From Sphingomonas sp. (GTDB lineage: Bacteria > Pseudomonadota > Alphaproteobacteria > Sphingomonadales > Sphingomonadaceae): 64,000 bases of DNA. Where the stretch lies: NCBI RefSeq assembly GCF_019749955.1, contig NZ_JAIEPC010000008.1, forward strand, positions 124,001 through 188,000, in the 5' to 3' direction. The notes beneath the pieces were generated by a model. The model saw only the letters and a list, made by a program, of their open reading frames with translations. It made no database searches and was not told where the DNA came from. A program made the translations under genes and the position numbers. The stretch's first letter is position 1. Each line of letters opens with the position of its first letter. Shown here one piece after another: positions 7,574 to 15,322 of this stretch.

Positions 7574-8878
7574 CTAGTCCGCTTCTGCGCGTCGGAATGG
7601 AAAGCGCTTTCCATAGGTCAGGCAACGCCAAAGCCATTCGAGCGGACCGTAGCGGAACCGGGCGAGCCACGGCTTCGACCATCCCAGCATCAGCGCCCAA
7701 ACGCACAGCACGACGCCGAACAACTCGATCCGGTTGAGCTCTCCATACAGGCCCAGCCCCCAGCCATGAAATATGGGCATCATCAGCAGCGACGTGCCGA
7801 GATAGTTCGAGAATGCCATCCGCCCGGCGGCGGCGAACCGCTGGCCTAGCGGAGTCTGCGCCGCATTAGGTGCCCAGACCACCAGCAGGAACAGCAGGCC
7901 GAATGCGGTCAACAGATGCGGCAATTTGCCGAGGCTGCTGAAGACCAGAATGGTCTTGGTCAGGCCGAAGCCCGTCGCCCACGGCCAGTATCCGGCGACA
8001 GCCGCGAGCAACAACCCGGGTATCAGCAAGCTCCAGCCCCACCGTCTAAGGCGCGTGGCCTCGACGGCGCCAGAAAACAGGCCAAGGCGGTACAATGCCA
8101 TTCCAATGAGGACCAGGCAGAACGTCTCGGCCCCCCCGGTCAGCAGGCCTGCCCTCAGGAATTTTCCCGCCTCCGAAAGCCGGTCGGCCAGGATAGCCGC
8201 GTAGGACCCCTGATAGACGACGGTTTCCTTTCGCGCCTCGGCGAGGGCTTCGGTTTCGACCTGCGCGATCTGCGCGCGGGCCGCCGCCGACGTGGTTTCT
8301 GCCGCCGCCGACACATTGGCAGCGGTGTAACTCATCGTCGCCAGCGCGGTCATCCCCAGCGACTTGATCACGATGATGGCGATCCCGACTCTCAGCTGCG
8401 TTTTCGCCTTCCACTTCATCGTGCTCAGCGCGACGAGCCCCCAGACCGCGTAAAGCGACAGGATGTCGCCGATCCAGATCAGAAAATAATGCATTAGCCC
8501 GAATAACAGCAGGATAAGGAGCCGCCGGGCCTGCAAGCCGCGCCCGTCGCCGCGCGCCCAGGCGCGTTCCGTGAAAAGGTAAAGACCCGCCCCGAACAAC
8601 AGCACAAAGAGAACACGGAACTTTTCATCAATGAAGACGAACTGAAACAGCCAGAACGTCTCGTCGAGGCGCGTCGCGCCTGCGCCGAGCGCTGGTGGCC
8701 AGAGATAGGCGATTTCGGGCTGGCCGAAGGCGACGATATTGGCGAACAGAATGCCAAGAACTGCGATACCACGAATGAAGTCGAGGCTTACAATCCGCTC
8801 GGCCGACGCCGCAGGCGCGCGCTGCGGCTGATCGGGCGTCACGGGCACCGCAAACGTCGCGGCTGTGCTATCGGTCAC
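7574..8878 (-). CDS. DUF418 family membrane protein (YeiB-like)
   Basis: A 434-residue inner-membrane protein with about ten helices. The N-terminus has the family pattern RIVSLDFIRGIAVLGILFANIVAF, and the C-terminal DUF418 part has FAAAGRMAFSNYLGTSLLMMPIFHGWGLGLYG and the closing FRYGPLEWLWRCLTYG. Members resemble acyltransferase-3-type membrane proteins, but no activity is proven. A predicted extramembrane insertion of about 50 residues (AAAETTSAAARAQIAQVETEA) is helical and Ala/Glu-rich. The start is GTG at 8878 with GAGGTG ten bases upstream. Confidence 0.9.
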   Translation of the reverse strand: MTDSTAATFAVPVTPDQPQRAPAASAERIVSLDFIRGIAVLGILFANIVAFGQPEIAYLWPPALGAGATRLDETFWLFQFVFIDEKFRVLFVLLFGAGLYLFTERAWARGDGRGLQARRLLILLLFGLMHYFLIWIGDILSLYAVWGLVALSTMKWKAKTQLRVGIAIIVIKSLGMTALATMSYTAANVSAAAETTSAAARAQIAQVETEALAEARKETVVYQGSYAAILADRLSEAGKFLRAGLLTGGAETFCLVLIGMALYRLGLFSGAVEATRLRRWGWSLLIPGLLLAAVAGYWPWATGFGLTKTILVFSSLGKLPHLLTAFGLLFLLVVWAPNAAQTPLGQRFAAAGRMAFSNYLGTSLLMMPIFHGWGLGLYGELNRIELFGVVLCVWALMLGWSKPWLARFRYGPLEWLWRCLTYGKRFPFRRAEAD

Positions 8879-9598
8879 GAGAATTCACCTCAAACTTGAT
8901 CCCCGGGCGCAACATCCCTCACCGACTCATCCAAGACAAGGCAATTTCGTCCGGCACGCTTGCGCACGGCGTTGTTACTGCGGTGTTTTTCAATTTGCCG
9001 ATTGCTGACTTTGTCCTGTCGCTGGCAGATGCCCTCGCGACGACCGAACTGAAACGGGCCCGTCGGATTACGAAAGTTCAAATTGCTTGAAGCGGCAGGC
9101 GTTGAGTTACCCATCGGGACTCCAGCATGAACCGGCAAGCAGACTTTCAAAAAACCACGCAAACTCCGCCATCCCGCATCCACCCACTCAGAGCCCAAGC
9201 CCGCAGACACGCCAAAGCGCGCGGGCGCGTGGATGCGCGCTCGCGGGAAACGAGGGAGGCGATCGACCGGCGCGTCCTGCCACGGGCATCCGGGGCTTGA
9301 CGACTTTGGGTAGTCTCAATTTGCAAGCGTCAAGGCTTGGCAAGTCGACGATGAAGGGGCACGCTCCGGCTCCGACACCGGTTAAAGTGGCATCCACACC
9401 GGTGATGGGACGAATCCCGCCACCGCTGCTTCGCGTGCATTTAGCCTGGTCTCCCTCACCGCCCAGTTGCGGAAAATCCGTCTTCTTTCCACGGATGGCT
9501 CCGCGCCGGTCGATTGATCGGTCGGGGTTTAGCCCTGCCGATCGCAGCCATCATTCCACTTGCGCACCGGCCGGATACGGTTGGAATGACGGGCACAC

Positions 9599-9619
9599 TT
9601 ATAACCCAATTGGTTGTAA
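9599..9619. promoter_or_regulatory. Operator-like palindrome
   Basis: TTATAACCCAATTGGTTGTAA is close to symmetric (TATAACC/GGTTGTA arms around CAATT) and AT-rich in a GC-rich setting. It lies just before an ATG that opens only a short frame running into the gene fragment at 9637. Sites like this are typical of TetR/MarR-type repressors, so it may be the leftover control site of a lost gene. No regulator gene is present nearby. Confidence 0.3.
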
Positions 9620-9636
9620 ATGTCAAGCGAAAACGC

Positions 9637-9822
9637 GGCTGCGCCCGGTCGAAGCACTCGAAGCGAGCGGCAAGCGCGACAAGGCGGCGGTGGCCCATGA
9701 GCTGGCGCCGCTCAACCCGGCGGTGGTCGATGCCTATGGCTGGGTCGCCTATCAGGCGGGCGGGACCAAGGCGAACATCGCGGCGGCGCTGGCCTGGGGG
9801 GTGAGGCTGGAGCGCATAGCTC
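9637..9822 (+). pseudogene. Fragment of an unrecognised protein gene
   Basis: One plus-strand frame reads as a well-composed alpha-helical segment (KRDKAAVAHELAPLNP, then AYGWVAYQAGGTKANIAAALAWG) of about 55 residues with the codon use of the host. It has no start or ribosome site of its own, and its end runs straight into the family A repeat without a proper stop. I do not recognise the family. It is best read as a broken gene end left in the decayed region. Confidence 0.35.
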
Positions 9823-9831
9823 CCCCCAACC

Positions 9832-9917
9832 GTCACCCCGGCCTTGTGCCGGGGCCCACGTCCCCACCAGCGACACCGCCTGCGGCTCGGTGGGCCCCGG
9901 CACAAGGCCGGGGTGAC
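9832..9917. repeat. Inverted repeat pair, family A (second copy)
   Basis: Units at 9832-9860 and 9890-9917 repeat the pair at 2162-2322 base for base over the 28-base core, but with a shorter spacer (about 29 bases against about 104). The two units are inverted to each other. This head-to-head arrangement is what REPIN-type elements look like. Confidence 0.85.
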
Positions 9918-10173
9918 GATGGGGTGTGATAGGGCCGATGGCTCGCTACGCGAATGGCACGAATTGGTGGAGAACGCTGATCCGGTTTCGAGTTTGCAGA
10001 TCGAGGTAGCAGCCGCGAGGCTTGGCCCTCTGATACGACCAGCCCCCCGACAGTCCGTGCGTCTACAAACAGGAAGAAGAACGTCGATCCGGCAACCAAG
10101 GTATCACCTATGCGCTAAGCCGGATCGGCACTATACCCGTCCCGGCGAGCATCGGAATTTTGAGGAGTAGGTG

Positions 10174-10710
10174 ATGCGTCATTGGACTTTGTCGGCGGCG
10201 ATAGGCGCTGCGATCTTGAGCTCTAGCTCAGGTATCGCGAGTCCAGTTCAAGTTGTGGTTTCAGGCATCTATGTTCTGGACGATGAACGGAGCGACAACG
10301 CCTTTAAAGTGATCGACAGCGCTACCGCCGACCTTCCCGACGCCAAGCACCCTGGCCTTCGCCAGAGGCTCCGCAAGTCCGTCGCGGTAAGTAGACTTAG
10401 AATTTCGACTGCAGGAAGTCGAGTGGGGGTTGCGTACGATGCCAAAGCACCTATCGTCGTTTGGATAGGCGAAGCACCCATCAAGTGGAAGCTCGTGGAA
10501 GGGTTTGTTTTCGACGTGTCGGCCAAAGCGAATGACGACTCCGTCTCTCTAACTTTCCGTGATGAAAGCGCACGGACCGTAACATATGGAATCGAACGGA
10601 CCGTAACATATCGCAGTGTTGGTCAGGACTTGGTGGCGGATACCACCATCATCAGTCCACTCTTCTCTAAACCGATCGTCTATAGGCAAGTCTATATGCC
10701 GACGAGATGA
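10174..10710 (+). CDS. Hypothetical secreted protein with an internal duplication
   Basis: A 178-residue protein from the ATG at 10174 (a GTG sits just before it; GAGGAG is six bases upstream of the ATG). A signal peptide covers residues 1-22 (ending SSGIASP). The mature part looks beta-rich and has no motif I recognise. Near the end the peptide RTVTY occurs twice, eight residues apart, because 24 bases are repeated in tandem and in frame (GGACCGTAACATAT at about 10574 and 10598). Composition is less GC-rich than in adjacent core genes and the upstream region is decayed, so horizontal arrival is likely. Function unknown. Confidence 0.6.
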   Translation: MRHWTLSAAIGAAILSSSSGIASPVQVVVSGIYVLDDERSDNAFKVIDSATADLPDAKHPGLRQRLRKSVAVSRLRISTAGSRVGVAYDAKAPIVVWIGEAPIKWKLVEGFVFDVSAKANDDSVSLTFRDESARTVTYGIERTVTYRSVGQDLVADTTIISPLFSKPIVYRQVYMPTR

Positions 10711-10828
10711 CAGAATTACGAGGGAAACTTTCTGGTTAGAAGCCGTCGAACGGTCTTCGACTTGTGATGTGGATGCCGGTCAAGATGATCTCTCGCGCGT
10801 CTGCCATAGGGCGCGCTACGACCGTGAA

Positions 10829-10862
10829 CGAACGGCAGCAACTGGGCGAAAGCCGCCGTTCG
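10829..10862. terminator. Hairpin between convergent genes
   Basis: CGAACGGC (10829-10836) and GCCGTTCG (10855-10862) form a perfect 8-base stem with an 18-base loop, between the secreted protein gene and the ABC-F gene that read toward each other. There is no clear T-run on either strand, so termination is probable from position only. Confidence 0.35.
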
Positions 10863-10906
10863 GTCTGTAAGTTCACGACCTAGCGGTGCTCAACCCCTCA
10901 AGCCCC

Positions 10907-12679
10907 CTACCCCTCCACCATCTCCGCCAGTTCCAGCCAGCGCAGTTCCGCCGCTTCCTTCTCCGCCCGCGCCGCATCGACCGCCTTCGTCAGCATCTGA
11001 AACCGCGCGAAGTCCTTCGTGTACAGCCCCGGGTCCGCTAGCGCCGCTTCGTCCCGCGCAATCGCCGCATCTAAAGCCTCGATCCGCTTGGGCAGTTGCT
11101 CGTAGTCGCGCTGGTCCTTGTAGGTCAGCCGCACCTTCGGCGGTGGCGGCGGTGCAGGAGCAGGGGCCGCCGCCTTGGCGATCTTCTTCGCGCCCGGCCG
11201 CTGGCGTTTGGCTTCCCAATCGGCATAGCCGCCCGCGACGACATCGACCGTCCCCGACCCGTCGAGCCCCAAAGTCACCGTCACCGTGCGGTCGAGGAAA
11301 TCGCGGTCGTGGCTGACGATCAGCACAGTGCCGCCATAATCGCCGATCACTTCCTGGAGCAGATCGAGCGTTTCGAGATCGAGGTCATTGGTCGGCTCGT
11401 CGAGCACGAGCAGGTTCGACGGTCGCGCAAATTCGCGCGCGAGCAGCAGCCGCGACCGCTCGCCGCCCGAGAGCGTGCCGATCTTGGCGTCGACCATATT
11501 GCCGTCGAAGAGGAACTCTTTCAGGTAGCCGACGACGTGCTTCTTTTGCCCAAGCACTTCGATCCAGTCGCCGCCGTCCGCCAGCACGTCGCGGATCGTT
11601 TTCTCCGGCGCCATCAGCTTGCGCTGCTGGTCGATCACCACGCCGTCGAGCGTCTTCGCCAGCCGGATCGTGCCGCTGTCGGGCGCGAGTTCGCCGGTGA
11701 GCAGGCGGATCAGCGTCGTCTTGCCCGCGCCGTTCCGCCCGACGATCCCGATCCGGTCGCCGCGCGTCACCCGCAGCGACAAGTCGCGGATGATCGTGCG
11801 GTCGCCATACGCCTTGGAGATATGCTTGGCGTCGATCACGACCTTGGTCTTGGCGTCGTCGCTGGCGATCGCGAGGTTCGCCGCCCCCTGCGGCCCGAGC
11901 ATCGACGCGCGTTCGGCGCGCATTTCCTTGAGCTTCGAGAGCCGCCCCTGGTTGCGCCGCCGCCGCCCGGTGACGCCGCGCAGCAGCCAATGTTCCTCGA
12001 TCTTGAGCTTGGCGTCGAGCCGCTCGGCATTGCGTTCTTCCTCGGCATAGACTTGCTCCGTCCACGCCTCGAACCCGCCAAAGCCGACTTCGGCGCGGCG
12101 GATCGCGCCGCGATCGAGCCACAAGGTCTGCTTGGTCAGCCGCGTCAGGAACGTGCGGTCGTGGCTGATGACGATGAACGCGCCATTGTAGCGCGCGAGC
12201 CAGTTTTCGAGCCATTCGATCGCGGCGATGTCGAGATGGTTGGTCGGCTCGTCGAGCAGCAGCACATCCGGGCCCTGCGCCAGCGCGCGCACGATCGCCG
12301 CGCGCCGCCGCTCGCCGCCCGATGCGCTCGCGGCCTCGCGGTCGAGGTCGATGCCGAGCTGGTCGGCAATCGCATCGGCTTCATAGCCGAGCGGGGCATC
12401 GTCGCCCGCCATGACGAAATCGCGCAAGGTCTCGTGGCCCGCGACGCTGGGGTCCTGTTCGAGCAGGATCACCTTGGTCCCCGGCACGATCGTGCGCCGC
12501 CCCTCGTCGCAGTCGATCGCGCCGGCGATGAGCTTCAACAGCGTCGTCTTGCCCGCGCCATTGCGGCCAATGAGCGCGAGCCGGTCGCGTGGCCCCACAT
12601 GAATGTCGAGTCCGCGAAACAGCCAGCCCGATCCCTGAACAAGGCCGAGATTTTCATATGCGAGAATTGGTGCTGCCAT
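10907..12679 (-). CDS. uup: ABC-F family ATPase (Uup-like)
   Basis: A 590-residue soluble protein with two ABC ATPase domains and no membrane part, the layout of ABC-F translation factors that act at the ribosomal E site. Walker A GRNGAGKTT occurs at residues 38-46 and again near 315; signature motifs are ASGGERRRA and LSGGERSRLLLA; both Walker B motifs end in DEPTNHLD or DEPTNDLD. An Arg-rich linker (TGRRRRNQGRLSKLKEMR) lies between the domains. The charged helical C-terminus (about 520-590, YKDQRDYEQLPKRIEALDA...) matches the Uup C-terminal DNA-binding coiled coil rather than EttA. It lies just downstream of the M61-like gene, 11 bases away. Confidence 0.9.
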   Translation of the reverse strand: MAAPILAYENLGLVQGSGWLFRGLDIHVGPRDRLALIGRNGAGKTTLLKLIAGAIDCDEGRRTIVPGTKVILLEQDPSVAGHETLRDFVMAGDDAPLGYEADAIADQLGIDLDREAASASGGERRRAAIVRALAQGPDVLLLDEPTNHLDIAAIEWLENWLARYNGAFIVISHDRTFLTRLTKQTLWLDRGAIRRAEVGFGGFEAWTEQVYAEEERNAERLDAKLKIEEHWLLRGVTGRRRRNQGRLSKLKEMRAERASMLGPQGAANLAIASDDAKTKVVIDAKHISKAYGDRTIIRDLSLRVTRGDRIGIVGRNGAGKTTLIRLLTGELAPDSGTIRLAKTLDGVVIDQQRKLMAPEKTIRDVLADGGDWIEVLGQKKHVVGYLKEFLFDGNMVDAKIGTLSGGERSRLLLAREFARPSNLLVLDEPTNDLDLETLDLLQEVIGDYGGTVLIVSHDRDFLDRTVTVTLGLDGSGTVDVVAGGYADWEAKRQRPGAKKIAKAAAPAPAPPPPPKVRLTYKDQRDYEQLPKRIEALDAAIARDEAALADPGLYTKDFARFQMLTKAVDAARAEKEAAELRWLELAEMVEG

Positions 12680-12690
12680 GAGGAGCGCGC

Positions 12691-14097
12691 TTAGGGGGCT
12701 GGCGGCGGTCCAGCAAGCGCGGTGCAGGGGCCGGGGGCAAGGATGAACTGCGGCACGCCGCCGTCAACCCGCATTGTCCCGCACGGCAGCAGATCGGCGG
12801 GCAGGGTGGCGAGGCCCTCGCGCGTCAGCATCGCCGCCACGCGGACGAGGCCACCGGGCAGCGCGCGCTCGATCGCAGCTTCGGCACGCGGTCGGTCGCC
12901 GAGACCGCCGCTGCGGTTGATCTCGGCGATGATCGGCAGCAGCCCCGGCTTGCCAGCGGCACGGAGCTGCGCGTCGAGGATCGTCGCGGTCAGTTGCCCT
13001 TCGTCATAGGGAAATTGCTGCGCCGCGTCGTCGGTCCAGAACCGCTCGAAGCGCTGCTGCGGCGTCAGCGCGAGCGCTGAGGAGGTCGCGTGGCGCTTGA
13101 GCACGGCGTTGAACTGCTGCGCCCAGCGCGCGGCGTCCCAATCGCCGGTGCGCAGCATCGCCTGCGCGCTGAACCAGTCGTTGAAGCCTTCGGTCAGCCA
13201 ATAGCTGTTCGCCTCGTCGCTGCCGCTACTGTTGAACCAGCGATGCGCATATTCATGCCCCAGCAGCCGGGGCAGATTGCGAAATGGCATGTTGGGGGTG
13301 CCCGTCAGCGCGAAGCCGGCGGTGCGGCCAGTGCCGCCATAGGACAGCGAGGTCGGCTTCGACTGGATAAGCGGCGTGAGCGTTACCAGAAAGGGAATCG
13401 CGGGCGCGCCCAGCATCGCATTTTCGGTTTCGATCACTTTTCGGGTGTGATCGACGAGCTGATCGTCGGTGAAACCCCATTGCCCGAGCAAGGCGAAGCG
13501 CAGCGGCGTACTGCCCACCCGCCGCTCGACCAGTCGCAGTTCACGGCCGCCGGTGAAAATGCCTTGCGCCACCTGGTTCGCGGTGAGCGTGGGCGGCGGC
13601 GTGTCGAGATCGCTCGCCACCCGCCAGCCCTTGGGCGCGGCGCCCCAGCGAAAGCGCGCGGGGCGGTTCTCGCCGCCGGTGGGAATCACGATCACCCCCT
13701 CGCCGTGCAGCGTCACCCAGTCGCGCTCGATCCACGGCAGCGCCTTGTGAAAATCGGCGCCAGGCGGCAGCGGATCGGGATCGGTGACGCGGTACCGGAT
13801 CGTCAGCAGCGCGCCGGGCTTGTGCCGCACACGCTTGACCTCGGGCTTGTCGGTATCGACGATCGTGCCGCCGGTGACGCGCCAGCCGCCGATGTTCCGC
13901 CACAGCGTATCGCTGCCTGCCCATGTGTTGGGCAGATCGAGGTCGGTAATTCCGTCGGCATCGCCGCGCATCGTCAGCGTCACGGTCACCGCCGGCTGCG
14001 GATCAGCGGCGGTGATCGACAGCCGATAGCCAATTGGCTCAGCCGCAGGGGCAGCTACCGGCGCGGCCAGCATGAGTACGGCGACGAGGAGCTTCAT
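12691..14097 (-). CDS. M61-like (glycyl aminopeptidase family) secreted metallopeptidase
   Basis: A 468-residue protein with a signal peptide (residues 1-19) and a zinc-peptidase core. The metal-binding helix is HEYAH at 281-285 with the third ligand in WLTEGFNDWF (Glu303), the spacing of gluzincin M61/M1 enzymes. N-terminal beta-sheet region (20-200) matches the M61 layout, but the PDZ domain seen in many M61 enzymes is absent. It probably acts on peptides in the periplasm. Substrate is unknown. It reads with the ABC-F gene just downstream and is divergent from the PepSY-two-component run. Confidence 0.82.
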   Translation of the reverse strand: MKLLVAVLMLAAPVAAPAAEPIGYRLSITAADPQPAVTVTLTMRGDADGITDLDLPNTWAGSDTLWRNIGGWRVTGGTIVDTDKPEVKRVRHKPGALLTIRYRVTDPDPLPPGADFHKALPWIERDWVTLHGEGVIVIPTGGENRPARFRWGAAPKGWRVASDLDTPPPTLTANQVAQGIFTGGRELRLVERRVGSTPLRFALLGQWGFTDDQLVDHTRKVIETENAMLGAPAIPFLVTLTPLIQSKPTSLSYGGTGRTAGFALTGTPNMPFRNLPRLLGHEYAHRWFNSSGSDEANSYWLTEGFNDWFSAQAMLRTGDWDAARWAQQFNAVLKRHATSSALALTPQQRFERFWTDDAAQQFPYDEGQLTATILDAQLRAAGKPGLLPIIAEINRSGGLGDRPRAEAAIERALPGGLVRVAAMLTREGLATLPADLLPCGTMRVDGGVPQFILAPGPCTALAGPPPAP

Positions 14098-14172
14098 GAT
14101 GCTTTTCCTGAGCCGATGCTGTCGATACCATTCATTGGCTATTCAATGGGCCGATCCTATGCAAGCTGCACC

Positions 14173-14481
14173 ATGATGTTTCGCGTCGCCCTTTTTGCCC
14201 CCCTGTTCGTGCTCGCGGGCCTGCTGGCCGCCGCGCCTGCAGAGGCGCAGCGCCGGGGCGAGAGCCGTGATGTTTTCGAAGCGATGCGAACGGGCAAGCT
14301 GTTGTCGATCCGCGACATCGAGCATCGCGTCGTGCCGACGATGCGCGACGCGCAATATCTCGGCTTCGACTTCGATTCGGGGAGCGGGATTTACACGCTG
14401 AAGTTCCTGCGCAATGGGAATGTCATCTGGGTCGAGGTTGACGGGCATTCGGGGCAAGTCGTCGGCCGCAGCGGCAATTGA
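14173..14481 (+). CDS. PepSY domain periplasmic protein
   Basis: A 102-residue secreted protein: signal peptide to about residue 25 (ending AEAQ), then one PepSY module (LLSIRDIEHRVVPTMRDAQYLGFDFDSGSGIYTLKFLRNGNVIWVEVDGHSGQVVG). PepSY domains act as inhibitors or sensors in the periplasm and are often next to PhoPQ-type systems. Here it sits 25 bases before the response regulator and in the same direction, so it is probably the first gene of that operon and may tune the kinase. Two ATG codons in a row (14173 and 14176) leave the start uncertain by one residue. Confidence 0.85.
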   Translation: MMFRVALFAPLFVLAGLLAAAPAEAQRRGESRDVFEAMRTGKLLSIRDIEHRVVPTMRDAQYLGFDFDSGSGIYTLKFLRNGNVIWVEVDGHSGQVVGRSGN

Positions 14482-14506
14482 ACGCCGCAAAAACGGGGAT
14501 GACAGC

Positions 14507-15172
14507 ATGCGCGTTCTGATCGTCGAGGACGAACCCAGCCTGGGCCAGCAGCTCAAGAACACGCTCGAAGGCGCGGGCTATGCGATCGATCTCGCCACCG
14601 ATGGCGAGGAAGGGCATTTCCTGGGGAGCACCGAAGCCTATGACGCGGTCGTGCTCGACCTTGGCCTGCCCGAGATCGACGGGCTGACCGTGCTCGATCG
14701 CTGGCGGCGCGAGGGGCGGGTGATGCCCGTGCTCGTGCTCACCGCGCGCGATAGCTGGTCGGACAAGGTCGCCGGGCTCGACGCGGGTGCCGATGATTAT
14801 GTCGCCAAGCCGTTCCAGTCGGAGGAACTGATCGCGCGGCTGCGGGCTTTGATCCGCCGCGCCTCGGGCAATGCCTCGTCCGAACTGACGGCGGGCGATG
14901 TCCGGCTCGACACCCGCAGCGGCAAGGTGACCAAGGCCGGCGAGCCGGTGAAGCTGACCGCGCAGGAATATAAGCTGCTGAGCTATCTGCTCCACCACAA
15001 GGGCAAGGTCGTCAGCCGTACCGAGCTGATCGAGCATATCTATGACCAGGATTTCGATCGCGATTCGAACACGATCGAAGTGTTCGTGACCCGCATCCGC
15101 AAGAAGCTGGGGCAGGATGTGATCACCACGATCCGCGGGCTTGGCTACAGCCTCGAAGAACCGAATGGCTGA
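14507..15172 (+). CDS. OmpR/PhoP-family response regulator
   Basis: A 221-residue two-component regulator. The receiver domain has the acidic pair at residues 8-9, phosphoacceptor Asp51 in VVLDLGLPEIDG, and Lys101. The C-terminal winged helix (about 128-220) binds DNA, with EVFVTRIRKKLG as its recognition helix region. It is preceded by the PepSY gene and followed by the kinase, the usual PhoPQ-like layout. Closest in type to PhoP/QseB. Targets and signal are not known from sequence; in this family they are often divalent cations, pH or envelope stress. Confidence 0.93.
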   Translation: MRVLIVEDEPSLGQQLKNTLEGAGYAIDLATDGEEGHFLGSTEAYDAVVLDLGLPEIDGLTVLDRWRREGRVMPVLVLTARDSWSDKVAGLDAGADDYVAKPFQSEELIARLRALIRRASGNASSELTAGDVRLDTRSGKVTKAGEPVKLTAQEYKLLSYLLHHKGKVVSRTELIEHIYDQDFDRDSNTIEVFVTRIRKKLGQDVITTIRGLGYSLEEPNG

Positions 15173-15192
15173 GATGCTCCAATGACCACAAG

Positions 15193-15304
15193 CGTTCGCC
15201 CTGAGCTTGTCGGGCCGAAGGCGGGCGGAGCCCAACGGCTGTTCTTCTTTTTCCGGCGTTCCGAAAAGAAGGACGGTGCTTCGACAAGCTCAGCACGAAC
15301 GGGG
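15193..15304. repeat. Inverted repeat, family B, between regulator and kinase genes
   Basis: The left unit (CGTTCGCCCTGAGCTTGTCG) and right unit (CGACAAGCTCAGCACGAACG) are near-exact inverses around a spacer with a second inverted pair (TTCTTCTTT...AAAGAAGG-like). Copies occur at 30753, 40055, 57523 and 63345. This copy lies inside the two-component operon, adding a strong RNA hairpin between regulator and kinase. Confidence 0.85.
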
Positions 15305-15322
15305 AGAGGGTAAAGGCATGTC

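Larger units (their letters stand above)
8879..10170. other. 1.3 kb decayed region with gene fragments and repeats
   Basis: No intact gene is convincing here. It holds a perfect 8-base inverted repeat (TCATTCCA 9551-9558, TGGAATGA 9582-9589), an operator-like palindrome at 9599-9619, a coding-like fragment at about 9637-9822, and the family A repeat pair at 9832-9917. The stretch CCCGCAGACACGCCAAA near 9198-9214 is also found near 7537-7553, so pieces of the same ancestral sequence flank the DUF418 gene. The overall picture is a former gene region broken by deletion and repeat insertion. Confidence 0.55.

Noticed and set aside
8890-9210. A 106-residue minus-strand frame in the decayed region
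   Set aside because: No ribosome site, no hydrophobic or domain pattern, atypical residue mix; not supported as a gene.
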